This document shows positions 1 through 8,513 of a stretch of DNA of 34,399 nt, in pieces. Source of the stretch: Natrinema pallidum DSM 3751 (lineage in GTDB: Archaea; Halobacteriota; Halobacteria; Halobacteriales; Natrialbaceae); NCBI RefSeq assembly GCF_000337615.1, contig NZ_AOII01000015.1:1-34399 (forward strand), written 5' to 3'. Positions within the stretch are counted from its first letter, which is position 1; every line of letters starts with the position of its first letter. The notes beneath the pieces are model-generated. The model was not told the DNA's origin. It saw nothing but the letters and a program-made list of their open reading frames with translations, and ran no database searches. A program made the translations under genes and the position numbers.

Positions 1-1
1 G

Positions 2-20
2 AGATGTGTATAAGAGACAG
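2..20. other. Tn5/Nextera mosaic-end adapter (left contig end)
   Basis: Positions 2-20 match the 19-bp Tn5 transposase mosaic end used in tagmentation libraries (AGATGTGTATAAGAGACAG). The reverse complement sits at the other end of the contig. It is sequencing-adapter carry-over, not haloarchaeal DNA. Reading frames through it begin with the tell-tale peptides MCIRDS or MYKRQ and should not be annotated. Confidence 0.97.
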
Positions 21-207
21 CGTTCTCGCGGGCGCTGGATTCGATCGAGGAAACGTTCGCCCGCGACGTACCGAGCGCATCGGCGATATCGGCCTGGGAG
101 ACATCGCGCTCGCGCAGGGCGAGTACCTCCGCCTGCCGGTAGGTCAACACGCTCGTCTCCGGATCGAAGCCGATCTCTTCGAGGAGCGCCTCGACGTCGT
201 CGATCAC
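21..207 (-). CDS. Tfx-like HTH DNA-binding protein, C-terminus cut by contig end
   Basis: The minus strand from a GTG at 207 encodes about 62 residues before the adapter interrupts the gene. They contain LTYRQAEVLALRERDVSQ followed by ADIADALGTSRANVSSIE. This is a helix-turn-helix of the Tfx/sigma-70 region 4 type: 'RQxEVLxLR' leads into the positioning helix, and 'IAxxLGTSRANVSxIE' is the recognition helix. Archaeal Tfx proteins are DNA-binding transcriptional regulators; the target here is unknown. The GTG start is preceded by a GGAGG-containing stretch at about 216-220. An upstream ATG (about 253) is out of frame and stops quickly. The gene lies downstream of, and in the same direction as, the membrane protein at 332-685. 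The missing C-terminal part would normally carry the rest of the protein. Confidence 0.72.
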
Positions 208-331
208 GGCGACTCGCCTCCCCCGACTCCGCAGGCTCGCGTGTCCATAGTAAGAACTAGCTTTCGGCGGGATCAAAGCTTCCACGGTCTCGGCACTCCG
301 TCCGCGTCCTCGAGCGCGAGCGCGCAGCAAC

Positions 332-685
332 TCAGTCGGCCGACTGGCTCGGGGCGACGTACTCGTCGTCGGTCGGCGTCCCGGTCATGGACCGGTGTGC
401 CCGTCGACCCAGCGAACGCGCGAAGCGAACGGCGTTCGCGGGGCCGTCGTGGGGGCCGGGCGAGCGGTACGAAACGATCAGCGACCACATCGTCGCGACG
501 CCGAGGGAACCGAGCGCCGAGAACCGCATTCCCATTGTCGCGTAGGTCATCGCGTAGATCGCGCCGATCGTCATCGACGGGACGCTCGAGCCGAGGGGAA
601 CGTTCGCCGTCGCGTCGCGGACCGTCGGCGCGAGGAACACGATCGAGAGGACGCTACCGGCGAGGAATATCAGGTCTTGCCACAT
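332..685 (-). CDS. small 3-TM membrane protein, PQ-loop/SemiSWEET-like
   Basis: 117 residues. Three hydrophobic segments are visible at about 5-22, 37-53 and 56-72, followed by a charged cytoplasmic tail of about 40 residues. The sequence after helix 1 (LAPTVRDATANVPLGSSVPS) resembles the PQ-loop of SemiSWEET/SWEET transporters, in which a proline-containing helix 1 is followed by a short polar loop. A three-helix protein of this length would work as a dimer if it is a SemiSWEET. This is a fold-level resemblance, not a firm assignment, and no substrate can be inferred. The start is ATG 685. An AT-rich box at 711-720 lies about 30 nt upstream, which indicates a leaderless transcript. Confidence 0.7.
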   Translation of the reverse strand: MWQDLIFLAGSVLSIVFLAPTVRDATANVPLGSSVPSMTIGAIYAMTYATMGMRFSALGSLGVATMWSLIVSYRSPGPHDGPANAVRFARSLGRRAHRSMTGTPTDDEYVAPSQSAD

Positions 686-710
686 CGTGGACTCTCTAAC
701 TCGGACTCGA

Positions 711-720
711 GTAAATATTT
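711..720 (-). promoter_or_regulatory. TATA box for the 332-685 gene
   Basis: On the minus strand AAATATTTAC is centred about 30 nt before ATG 685. This is the usual distance for a leaderless haloarchaeal promoter. Confidence 0.5.
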
Positions 721-796
721 CTCGGTATCGGGCCGTGTCACTTCGGTGATTAGACCGCGAACCAGAACCGAACGGCCCGGAGCGACGCGTCGTCCG

Positions 797-1789
797 TCAG
801 TACTCGAGGTCCCAGCGCTCCCCGTCGGTCGCTGCCAGTTCCTCCGCAACGCCGTCGGCGAGTCGATACTCGGTGCCCTCGCGAACGACGGTCCCCGCTC
901 GCTCGAGGTGTTCCAGGTGCGCGTAGGCCTCCCCGGGCCCGTGGAGGACGTGAATCCCGTCGAGGTCGCCGAACAGGTCGGCGCTGACCGTCCAGGTGTC
1001 GCACGGCCCCTTCCGGTCGAGGGCATCGAGGACCCGCCAGGAGCGTTCCCTGTGGTGATCGATGATGTACTGGGCGCGGTCGGCGGGGTCGTCGATCGGA
1101 TCGCGATGTCCCGGCCACGCACGGTCGTAGTCGGTATCGACGATCCGCTGGAGCGCACGGAGGTACTTGGCGAGTGGCCGGTCGACGCGCACGTCCGCTC
1201 CGCCGACGTTGGGCGTGTAGACGGGCAACAGCGCGTCGCCGGAGAAGACCACCCGTTCGCCGTCGTGGTCCGCCTCGAACATGCTGTGCCCGGCGGCGTG
1301 ACCGGACGTATGGACGGCCTCGAGTTCGGTGTCATTGAACGAGAACGTGTCGCCGTCCTCGAACGCCGTCACGGTCGGCGTCTCGACCGTCGTCTCGCCG
1401 TCGGCCATGTACTCGAGCAGGGCCGCTTGCCGATCGTCGGGCATTCCCCACTCCGCGAAGTATCGCTGCTGGCGCTCGTTCATCGCATCCCAGGCGTCGT
1501 CGTCGCCGCCGACGAGCGGCGCGTCGGCGGCGTGAACGAGCACCTCGGCACCGCTCTCGGCCTGAATCTCGCCGGCCAGTCCACAGTGGTCGTGGTGCCA
1601 GTGGGTCAGAAAGACCCGATCGATGTCGGCGAACTCGAGGCCGCGGTCGGAGAGAGCCGCCTCGAGTTGCTCGCGGGTCGTCGTCATCCAGTCACCGGTA
1701 TCGATCAGTACCGTCTCCGAACCGTCGGCGAAGAGGTAGGCGTTGTTATCGCCTTCGAACGCCGAGTTCGAGAGCAAAATGCGTTCCAT
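797..1789 (-). CDS. MBL-fold metallo-hydrolase
   Basis: 330 residues. The metallo-beta-lactamase metal-binding motif is HWHHDH at residues 63-68 (HxHxDH). It is followed by the later ligands seen in VHTSGHAAGHS, the bridging aspartate in VVFSGDALLP, and the histidine of WPGHRDP. This set fits a dinuclear zinc or iron hydrolase of the glyoxalase II/RNase Z-like superfamily. A C-terminal winged-helix-like extension of about 80 residues (LEHLERAGTVVREGTEYRLA) resembles the LACTB2-type MBL architecture. The substrate is unknown; a thioester or nucleic acid is possible. I chose ATG 1789 (MERILLSN). An in-frame GTG at 1804 would add five residues. A TTTACACAA box at 1821-1829 suggests transcription starts near 1800, so ATG 1789 would have a leader of about 10 nt. 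Confidence 0.88.
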   Translation of the reverse strand: MERILLSNSAFEGDNNAYLFADGSETVLIDTGDWMTTTREQLEAALSDRGLEFADIDRVFLTHWHHDHCGLAGEIQAESGAEVLVHAADAPLVGGDDDAWDAMNERQQRYFAEWGMPDDRQAALLEYMADGETTVETPTVTAFEDGDTFSFNDTELEAVHTSGHAAGHSMFEADHDGERVVFSGDALLPVYTPNVGGADVRVDRPLAKYLRALQRIVDTDYDRAWPGHRDPIDDPADRAQYIIDHHRERSWRVLDALDRKGPCDTWTVSADLFGDLDGIHVLHGPGEAYAHLEHLERAGTVVREGTEYRLADGVAEELAATDGERWDLEY

Positions 1790-1911
1790 GTACCCACGTC
1801 TCACCGGAGCCGAGAAAACGTTGTGTAAAGCGGAACGCTGTGAATCCGGGACGGTCCGTCACCGCCGAAAATAGTCGCAGGGGTGCGCGATCTGTCCACT
1901 CGGGGGCCGCG

Positions 1912-2388
1912 TTACGAGCCCCAGAAGTTATCGCGACTGCCGAGTCGCTCGCGTTCGGGGCCGTCGTCGCCGTCGTTCGGTTGCTCTTCGGTAACGGCAT
2001 CGCCGTCAGCGTCGGCGTTCCCGTCTCCATCCGCCGCTTCACCGTCGTCGGGCTCCATCGGCAGGAGTTCCAGTTCCTCGGCGCGTGCGTGATTACTGTG
2101 GACTCGCGTGATCTCGACTCGTGCACGGGCCTCCGGCAAAACGCCGTCGACCATGACGATAAAGCCGTCCTCGGTGCGGCCGACGCCGGCCCCGCTCTCG
2201 TGCATGTCGACGACATCGATGATGACTTCCTCGCCGGACTTGACCGGCTGTGTCTTGAGGTCCTCGATCGGCTGGCCGTAGTGGTTACACCACTCCTTGC
2301 CACCCCGATCACCGTAGTGCTGACAACCCATACCCGAGATCCGTTCGGAGAACTCCGGGCAGTCGTCGGCGAGTGGACAGTCTGCCAT
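1912..2388 (-). CDS. TRAM domain protein with N-terminal cysteine cluster
   Basis: 158 residues. Residues 1-38 hold four cysteines (C4, C10, C22, C34) with nearby histidines (CQHYG, CNHYG), which looks like a metal-binding knuckle. Residues about 42-105 form a TRAM domain, a small beta-barrel RNA-binding module (VKSGEEVIIDVVDMHESGAG, then a GFIVMVDGVLP core). The last ~45 residues are an acidic Asp/Gly/Ala-rich tail. Stand-alone TRAM proteins are known in archaea as RNA-binding or RNA-chaperone-like proteins. The N-terminal cysteine region is an added feature. The start is ATG 2388. On the minus strand a TTTAA box with an upstream purine-rich BRE (2411-2424) lies 24-30 nt away, indicating a leaderless transcript. 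The gene is divergent from etfB. Confidence 0.82.
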   Translation of the reverse strand: MADCPLADDCPEFSERISGMGCQHYGDRGGKEWCNHYGQPIEDLKTQPVKSGEEVIIDVVDMHESGAGVGRTEDGFIVMVDGVLPEARARVEITRVHSNHARAEELELLPMEPDDGEAADGDGNADADGDAVTEEQPNDGDDGPERERLGSRDNFWGS

Positions 2389-2410
2389 GATCGACACTAC
2401 CAGCGGTGGC

Positions 2411-2424
2411 GTTAAACCGTTTCC
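2411..2424 (-). promoter_or_regulatory. BRE/TATA for the TRAM gene
   Basis: On the minus strand the box reads CGGAAACGGTTTAAC, about 25-30 nt before ATG 2388. It fits a leaderless haloarchaeal promoter. Confidence 0.5.
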
Positions 2425-2556
2425 GTCTTGGGGATCGAGGTCACGATCGAACGAAACGGTGGTAGCAAACGCCGGAGAGACGGACAGCAAATATAACGGT
2501 ACCGGCAGAATATGTGACGGCTGGAAACTGAACGGCTTCCGCACGACGGGCGGTTT

Positions 2557-2568
2557 CGAAAAGATTTA
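2557..2568 (+). promoter_or_regulatory. BRE/TATA for etfBA
   Basis: CGAAAAGATTTA ends about 27 nt before ATG 2595. The purine-rich BRE followed by an AT box fits a leaderless start for etfB. Confidence 0.42.
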
Positions 2569-2594
2569 CGGTATGGGCGTCGCAGTGACAGACG

Positions 2595-3386
2595 ATGAAA
2601 ATTCTCGTTACGGTCAAAGAGGTGGCGACCGTCGAAGACGAGTTCGAAATCGAGGGAACCGAAATCGCCGATCAGTACCTCGGTGCCGATCTCAACGAGT
2701 GGGACGACTACGCGATCGAAGAGGCGGTGCAGCTGCAGGAAGACGGCATCGCCGACGAAGTCGTAACGGTCACTATCGGTCCGGAGGACTGTGAACAGAC
2801 CGTCCGGCAGGCCCTCGCGAAGGGTGCGGACCGTGCCGTTCGCGTCTGGGACGACGCCCTCGAGGACGTCGACCTGCTCGACGTCAACGCCAAGACGGAG
2901 ATCCTCAGCGCCGTCATCGAGGCGGAAGACCCCGACCTCGTGCTCTCCGGCGTGCAGGCCGGCGATGACAGCTTCGGCGCGACCGGCGTCTCGGTCGCCG
3001 AGAACCTCGGCTTCCAGTGGGGAGCCGTCGTCAACCACCTCGAGCACGACCTCGAGAACGGTCTCGCTTCGGTCCGACGCGAACTCGAGGGCGGTGTCGA
3101 GGAATTGACCGATATCGAACTGCCGGCCGTCCTGACGATCCAGACGGGGATCAACGAACCGCGCTACGCCAGCCTCCGTGGCATCCGGCAGGCACAGCAG
3201 AAGCCGCTGGATGTCCAGACGCTGGCAGACATCGGCGTCGACGAGAGCGCCATCGAGACCGAACTCGAGCTCACGGACATGTACGAACCCGAAAGCGAGA
3301 GCGACGCGACCTTCTGGGAGGGGAGCCCCGACGAGACCGCCTCGGAGCTGGGTGAACTGCTCCGCGACAAGGGGGTGGCACAATGA
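2595..3386 (+). CDS. etfB: electron transfer flavoprotein beta subunit
   Basis: 263 residues, the usual length for EtfB/FixA. The protein starts MKILVTVKEV, typical of the family. Two family landmarks are visible: GVQAGDDSFGATG at residues 119-131 (nucleotide/AMP region) and the EtfB signature around NEPRY (residues 187-191, in LPAVLTIQTGINEPRYASLR). With EtfA it forms a soluble heterodimer that carries electrons from acyl-CoA and other dehydrogenases to the quinone pool. The stop overlaps the start of etfA (ATGA at 3383-3386), so the two are translationally coupled. No etf-quinone oxidoreductase (fixC) or ferredoxin-like fixX gene lies next to it in this window. Confidence 0.95.
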   Translation: MKILVTVKEVATVEDEFEIEGTEIADQYLGADLNEWDDYAIEEAVQLQEDGIADEVVTVTIGPEDCEQTVRQALAKGADRAVRVWDDALEDVDLLDVNAKTEILSAVIEAEDPDLVLSGVQAGDDSFGATGVSVAENLGFQWGAVVNHLEHDLENGLASVRRELEGGVEELTDIELPAVLTIQTGINEPRYASLRGIRQAQQKPLDVQTLADIGVDESAIETELELTDMYEPESESDATFWEGSPDETASELGELLRDKGVAQ

Positions 3387-4339
3387 CGGACGTCCTCGCG
3401 GTCGCGGACCACCGACGCGGCGAACTGCGCGACGTCAGCTACGAGAGTATCACGGCCGGCCGGCAGCTCGCCGACGAAACCGGCGGCGACCTCCACATCG
3501 CGGTCATCAGCGGCACCGTCGACGACTTCGCCGACAAACTCAACCGCGACGGCGTCGACGCGATCCACACCGTCTCCCACGGCGAGGAGTTCAACCACGA
3601 TGTCTACAGTCAGGCGATCACACAGCTCTACGACGAACTCGCACCGCAGTACGTGCTGACGCCGAACAGCGTCAACGGGCTCGACTACGCACCCGCGATC
3701 GCCAACGAACTCGATCTGCCGGTCGTCACCGACACGATCGACCTCGACAACGACGGCGAGACGCTCGTCGCGACGCGGGAAATGTACGGCGGGAAAGTCG
3801 AGACGACGACTGAACTCGAGGGCGACGCCGTGATCACGATCCGCGGTGCCGAGTGGCCCGCCGCGGAGGGAACCGGCGACGCCACGATCGAGGCCTTCGA
3901 TGCGGACATCGACGAGGACGCGATCGGGTCGACCGTCAACGGCTTCGAGGAGGTCGGCGGCGGCGATGTCGACATCAGCGAGGCCGACCTGCTCGTCTCG
4001 GTCGGCCGCGGGATCGAGGAAGAGGAGAACCTCGATCTGATCCGCGATCTGGCGGACGCGCTCGGCGCAACGCTGTCTTCGTCCCGACCGATCGTCGACA
4101 ACGGCTGGCTGCCCAAGAACCGGCAGGTCGGCCAGTCCGGAAAGGTCGTTACGCCCGACGTCTACATCGCGATCGGGATCTCCGGCGCAGTCCAGCACGT
4201 CGCCGGCATGAAAGGCTCCGATACGATCGTTGCGATCAACACGGACCCCAACGCGCCGATCATGGACATCGCCGACTACGCGATCGTCGACGACCTCTTC
4301 GACGTCGTGCCGGAACTCATCGACGAGTTCGACGGATAA
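3383..4339 (+). CDS. etfA: electron transfer flavoprotein alpha subunit
   Basis: 318 residues. The C-terminal FAD-binding domain is well preserved: [12 protein letters not shown] near residue 232, [20 protein letters not shown] at about 250-269, and [14 protein letters not shown] near 285-298. These are the diagnostic EtfA signatures; the flavin sits between GQSG and GISGAVQH (265-272). The N-terminal domain packs against EtfB. The start ATG overlaps the etfB stop. The partner is EtfB, and the likely acceptor is a membrane quinone oxidoreductase encoded elsewhere. Nothing unusual was seen. Confidence 0.95.
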   Translation: MTDVLAVADHRRGELRDVSYESITAGRQLADETGGDLHIAVISGTVDDFADKLNRDGVDAIHTVSHGEEFNHDVYSQAITQLYDELAPQYVLTPNSVNGLDYAPAIANELDLPVVTDTIDLDNDGETLVATREMYGGKVETTTELEGDAVITIRGAEWPAAEGTGDATIEAFDADIDEDAIGSTVNGFEEVGGGDVDISEADLLVSVGRGIEEEENLDLIRDLADALGATLSSSRPIVDNGWLPKNRQVGQSGKVVTPDVYIAIGISGAVQHVAGMKGSDTIVAINTDPNAPIMDIADYAIVDDLFDVVPELIDEFDG

Positions 4340-4581
4340 GCGGACGCGCTGCGAGCGACCGGTTTGTGCCGTAATCGTTGCGCGACCGGTTGGGAGCGGA
4401 GTTGCGGTGTTGCGCGCCGGCTTTCTGTAACGCGTTCTCGGCATCGGGTGGGCAACGCCACGCGATCAGTTCCCGGTCGGGATCGCCACCGTCGAATACC
4501 GACACCGATCGCACCCTCTCAGCCGGTCATAGCGCCGTTCTATTGATAGTCAGCTAACCGTTCCGGTTTGGCAGACAGTAC
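4340..4581. other. intergenic region after etfA, no gene seen
   Basis: About 240 nt with no supportable gene. A short direct repeat (GCGACCGGTT) occurs near 4353 and 4380. I see no T-run terminator and no RNA gene. Confidence 0.5.
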
Positions 4582-4590
4582 AGTTATATG
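4582..4590 (+). promoter_or_regulatory. TATA box for the binding-protein/transducer operon
   Basis: AGTTATATG is centred about 25 nt before ATG 4612. A GCGGAGGT stretch directly abuts the start codon, too close to act as a normal ribosome binding site, so a leaderless message is more likely. Confidence 0.5.
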
Positions 4591-4611
4591 CTATGAGTTG
4601 GATGCGGAGGT

Positions 4612-5880
4612 ATGCCCAGTCGACCGAACCGACGAACACTACTGTCTGGTCTCTGTACCGCTGGTCTCGGCGGCCTTGCCGGCTGTCTCAGTTCGGTACC
4701 CGGACTCGACTCGAACGATGCCCAGTCCGGGTCCGCCATTGGTGGTACCGACCGGACGCTCAAACTCGGTATCATGCAACCCCTGAGCGGCACGCTCGAG
4801 TCGCTCGGGAAACCAATGCGGGACGCTGCGAAACTCCCGGTCGAACAGGTACGAGACGACGTATCGCTCGAGATCGACTCCAAGATCGTCGACACGGAAA
4901 CGTCCCCGTCCACGGGCGTTAAACGCGCTCACACGCTCGCCACCGATGAGTACCCGATGGTCAACGGTCCGGCGGCGGCCGACGTGACGCTGCAGGCGAC
5001 CCAGCAGGTGCTCATTCCGTACCGGACCGTCTGCTGTTCGCCCAGCGCGACGTCGCCGACGATCACGTCGCTCAACGACGCCGGTCTCGTCTTCCGGACC
5101 GCGCTGTCGGACCGACTGCAGGCGATCGTCCTGGCTCAGAAGGCGGCGAACGACCTCGGCCACGACAACGCTGCGATCCTCTACGAGAACAACGACTACG
5201 GCTGGCAGTTGAGTCAGGCGTTCACGCGGTCGTTCCAGCGCACACACGGCGGCACGGTCACGTCACAGGTCCCACTGAAAGGGGATTCGAGTTCCTACGA
5301 CGCGGCAATCGAACGGGCCAGAACGGACGATCCCGACCTGTTGATCGTGATCGGCTATCCGGCGACCGGCAGCCAGGTACTCACTGACCTCGGTGCCGAC
5401 GCCTCGGAGGACATCCTCGTTACCGACGGGATGCAAGAGGGGAGCCTCCACGACGAGATCGACTACTCGCTCGACGGCATCCGCGGCACCGCACCGCTGG
5501 TCGACGGGCCAGGGAACCAGACGTTCACGGAGCTGTTCGAGAGCGAGTACGGTACCGAACCGGGTGCCTTCACGCCCCAGTCGTACGATGCGAGCGCCGT
5601 CTTGCTGCTCGCGAACGCCTACGCCGGGCAAAACGACGGCCAAGCGATCGGCAGCGCCATGCCGGTCGTCACGACCGGGGACGGGACGGAGATCACCCCG
5701 GACAACCTCGCCGAGGGAATCGATCTCGCGGCCCAGGGCGATGCCGTCACGTATCAGGGAGCGTCCAGTTCGGTTACCTTCGACGAGAACGGCGACATAA
5801 CCGACGGCGTCATCCAGTACTGGGAGTTCGACGAAAGTGCTTCCGGCGGAATCGCCGAAGTAGAAAAGGTGAGTCCATAA
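4612..5880 (+). CDS. Tat lipoprotein, branched-chain amino acid/amide-type periplasmic binding protein
   Basis: 422 residues. The N-terminus has a twin-arginine signal (RRTLL, R7-R8) and a lipobox LAGC with Cys25, so it is a Tat-exported membrane-anchored lipoprotein. The mature part follows the Leu/Ile/Val-binding (type I periplasmic binding protein) pattern: KLGIMQPLSGTLESLGKPM, then VNGPAAADVTLQATQQVLIP, and ILYENNDYGWQLSQAF. These proteins bind amino acids, amides or similar small molecules. No permease or ATPase gene follows. The stop TAA overlaps the ATG of a chemotaxis transducer (TAATG at 5878-5882). The arrangement parallels the Halobacterium pairs BasB-BasT and CosB-CosT, in which the binding protein presents a ligand to the transducer. 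A sensing role is therefore more likely than transport. Confidence 0.88.
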   Translation: MPSRPNRRTLLSGLCTAGLGGLAGCLSSVPGLDSNDAQSGSAIGGTDRTLKLGIMQPLSGTLESLGKPMRDAAKLPVEQVRDDVSLEIDSKIVDTETSPSTGVKRAHTLATDEYPMVNGPAAADVTLQATQQVLIPYRTVCCSPSATSPTITSLNDAGLVFRTALSDRLQAIVLAQKAANDLGHDNAAILYENNDYGWQLSQAFTRSFQRTHGGTVTSQVPLKGDSSSYDAAIERARTDDPDLLIVIGYPATGSQVLTDLGADASEDILVTDGMQEGSLHDEIDYSLDGIRGTAPLVDGPGNQTFTELFESEYGTEPGAFTPQSYDASAVLLLANAYAGQNDGQAIGSAMPVVTTGDGTEITPDNLAEGIDLAAQGDAVTYQGASSSVTFDENGDITDGVIQYWEFDESASGGIAEVEKVSP

Positions 5881-8456
5881 TGGTGTCGCTCGCATCGCTG
5901 GTTCCGTCGTTCATCAGGCGGCGATACCTCCTGAAGTTCGTGGTCTCGATACTGGCGGTCGTGCTCGTGATCGGGAGCGTCGGGGCGGTCAGCTACGTCC
6001 AGATCGACAAGACGGTCCGGACGGACTCGAACAACCAGCTCGAATCGACCGCCGAAACGCACGCGGATACGATCAGTAACTGGGTCGAGTCGATGCGCGT
6101 CCAGACCCGAACGGCGTCCGATTCGTCGGTCCTTCGAGAGGGCGATCCGCAGGCGGTCCAGGGCAAACTCGTCGAAGAGCAGGCCCGGATGGACGTCGAC
6201 GTCCGTGCGATCCACTACGTCGACACCGAGAACGACGAAATCGTCACGAGCACGAACGCGGCCTATCGCGGCGAATCGTTCGCCGATCTGTCGGAACCGT
6301 GGGCCACGGACGGCTTCGAGGACACTCTCGGACTCGACGAGTCCGTCTGGCACTCCCAATCGGCCTACGAGTCGGACACTCTCGGCGACAAAGTGATGGC
6401 ATTCGCCAGTCCGGTCACCGACCGCGACGATCGGGCCGTCGTCATCATCGGCACCCTCGAGTATCAGGTCAACCAACTCCACGAGGAGAACACGTCCGCT
6501 TCGACGGCCATTATCAGCGGCGACGGCGCAACCGTCTTCAAGGCCGAATCGGCGTCGCTCAACGCCGACACGGCCGACAAGGAGGCGATCGAGGCTGCCC
6601 TCGGCGGCCGGATGAGTCTCACCCACGACAGTGATATCGTCCGAGCGTATGTCCCTGTGGGCAACACCCCGTGGGTCGCCGTCACGAGCGTCCCGGCGGA
6701 GCAAGCCTATGGCGTCGCGAGCGACGTCGGGACCAACGTCATCACGATGGTACTCGCGAGCCTCATCGCGCTCGGTGCCGTCGGCGTCGTCCTCGGGCGG
6801 CAGACCGTCGTCCCGCTGACTCGGCTCCGCGACCGGACGGCCGAGATGGAAGAGGGCAACCTCGACGTCGATCTCGAGACGAACCGCGTCGACGAGATCG
6901 GCCGGCTGTACGACGGCTTCGACAGCATGCGCACCTCGTTGCGAAACCAGATCGAGGCGGCCGAGGTCGCCCGCAGGGAGGCGGAAGTGGCCCGCGACGA
7001 GACCGAATCGATGAACCGCCACCTCGAGACCAAAGCCGAGGAGTTCAGCAGCGTCATGGACGAGTGTGCCGACGGCGACCTGACCCAACGGCTCAATCCC
7101 GAGAGCGAGAGCGAGGCGATGACCGACATCGCGATTGCGTTCAACGAGATGCTCGAGGAGCTCGAGGAGACGACGGCCAACGTCAAGGCCTTCGCCGACG
7201 AGGTGGCGGCGGCCAGCGAACAGGTGACTGCCAGCTCCGAGGAGGTTCGCTCGGCGTCACAGCAGGTTTCCGATTCGATTCAGTCCATTTCGGACGGTGC
7301 GGACCGCCAGAATCAGAACCTGCAGTCGGTCAACCAGGAGATGAGCGACCTGTCGACGACGACGGAGGAGATCGCGGCCTCCTCGAACAACGTCGCCGAC
7401 CTCGCGGAGCAGACGGCCGAAACGGGACGGCTCGGCCGCCAAGCGGCGCAGGAAGCCATCGACGGGATGCACGTGATCGAATCGGAATCCACTGAGGCCG
7501 TCGATGCGATCCAGGACCTCGAGGAGGAGATGGCACAGGTCGACGAACTCGTCGACTTCATCTCCGACGTCGCCCGTGAGACGAACATGCTCGCCCTGAA
7601 CGCGAACATCGAAGCCTCGCGGGGCGACAGCGGCGAGGACGGCTCCGGGTTCGGTGCCGTCGCCACGCAGGTCAAGGAGTTGGCCGCGGACACGAAATCG
7701 ACCGCCGAGGACATCGAAAAGCGGTTAGAGCGGATCGACGAACAGACGAGCGAAACGGCGACCGAGGTCCAGCGCACCGCGGAGCGGATTTCGGAGCACG
7801 TCGGCTCCGTCGAAAACGCCGCGGAGGCGCTGGACGAGATCGCTCACTACGCCGATCGGACCAACGACGGCGTCCAGGAGATTTCGGCGGCGACCGAGGA
7901 ACAGGCGGCCTCGACACAGGAGGTCGTCGCCATGGTCTCGTCGGCGACGAACATCTCCGAATCGACCGCGGCCGAATCGCAGCGCGTCGCGGCGGCTGCC
8001 GAAGAGCAGACCTCCGCCCTCTCGGAAGTGTCGGAGAGCGCGAGTTCGCTCGCCGATCAGGCGGCACACCTGAGCGAAACGCTCGATCACTTCGACACCG
8101 ACCGAGCGGAAGACATCTCCGTCGACGAGTACGAATCCGACCACGAGATGTCCATCGAGTTCGACGAGTCGGACAGCGACGCCGACGACATGCTCGAGCA
8201 CGGTGATGGGGACTCCGATGCGGTAGCAGAGACTGCAACCGAGTCCGAACCCGACAACCGAGCATCGACGGAGGCCACGCGGGGCGTGACCGATGCGGGA
8301 GACGGAAGCGATGCCGGCGAAGACGGAGCGGACACGGGGACCGGGTCCGAGGCGGACGCTGACGACACGGGCACCGACGACACGGACGCTGACGACACGG
8401 ACGCCGACGGATCGTCGGACGACGAGTTCACCTTCACTCGGTTCGACGACGAGTAA
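5880..8456 (+). CDS. methyl-accepting chemotaxis transducer (Htr family)
   Basis: 858 residues. TM1 is at about 18-40, with an extracellular sensor region (Cache-like) at about 41-285. TM2 is at about 287-307, followed by HAMP segments and a long coiled-coil signalling domain. The hairpin tip that contacts CheA/CheW is visible at about 557-600 (FISDVARETNMLALNANIEA, then GSGFGAVATQVKELA). This is close to the bacterial consensus but carries the haloarchaeal RGDSGEDG insertion. Gln/Glu pairs suitable for methylation flank it. The last ~85 residues are an acidic, low-complexity tail rich in Asp/Thr. The start overlaps the stop of the upstream binding protein by one base, so the two are translated together. 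The ligand is whatever that protein binds. Confidence 0.93.
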   Translation: MVSLASLVPSFIRRRYLLKFVVSILAVVLVIGSVGAVSYVQIDKTVRTDSNNQLESTAETHADTISNWVESMRVQTRTASDSSVLREGDPQAVQGKLVEEQARMDVDVRAIHYVDTENDEIVTSTNAAYRGESFADLSEPWATDGFEDTLGLDESVWHSQSAYESDTLGDKVMAFASPVTDRDDRAVVIIGTLEYQVNQLHEENTSASTAIISGDGATVFKAESASLNADTADKEAIEAALGGRMSLTHDSDIVRAYVPVGNTPWVAVTSVPAEQAYGVASDVGTNVITMVLASLIALGAVGVVLGRQTVVPLTRLRDRTAEMEEGNLDVDLETNRVDEIGRLYDGFDSMRTSLRNQIEAAEVARREAEVARDETESMNRHLETKAEEFSSVMDECADGDLTQRLNPESESEAMTDIAIAFNEMLEELEETTANVKAFADEVAAASEQVTASSEEVRSASQQVSDSIQSISDGADRQNQNLQSVNQEMSDLSTTTEEIAASSNNVADLAEQTAETGRLGRQAAQEAIDGMHVIESESTEAVDAIQDLEEEMAQVDELVDFISDVARETNMLALNANIEASRGDSGEDGSGFGAVATQVKELAADTKSTAEDIEKRLERIDEQTSETATEVQRTAERISEHVGSVENAAEALDEIAHYADRTNDGVQEISAATEEQAASTQEVVAMVSSATNISESTAAESQRVAAAAEEQTSALSEVSESASSLADQAAHLSETLDHFDTDRAEDISVDEYESDHEMSIEFDESDSDADDMLEHGDGDSDAVAETATESEPDNRASTEATRGVTDAGDGSDAGEDGADTGTGSEADADDTGTDDTDADDTDADGSSDDEFTFTRFDDE
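8352..8412 (+). repeat. short tandem GAC-rich repeats encoding the transducer tail
   Basis: Repeats of a GACGCTGACGACACGG-like unit encode the DADDTGTDDTDADDTDADG tail of the transducer. The repeats are in frame and inside the gene. Confidence 0.6.
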
Positions 8457-8486
8457 GGCCGAGTCGACGGTCGAACCGTCACGTAC

Positions 8487-8493
8487 TTTTTAT
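8487..8493 (+). promoter_or_regulatory. TATA box for polyprenyl synthase gene
   Basis: TTTTTAT is centred about 24 nt before ATG 8514, consistent with leaderless transcription. Confidence 0.48.
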
Positions 8494-8513
8494 CGCCGTC
8501 CTAAGCGCGGGTG

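Noticed and set aside
4..699. 231-residue plus-strand open frame starting MCIRDS
   Set aside because: The start lies in the Tn5 adapter, and the frame is antisense to the Tfx-like and membrane-protein genes. Its composition is Arg/Ser-rich, as in shadow frames.
395..1828. 477-residue plus-strand open frame
   Set aside because: It is antisense to the MBL-fold hydrolase, which has all its metal ligands. Long antisense frames are common in GC-rich haloarchaeal DNA.
8352..8412. GAC-rich tandem repeats as a CRISPR-like or satellite array
   Set aside because: The repeats are short, have no spacers and are in frame inside the transducer's acidic tail.
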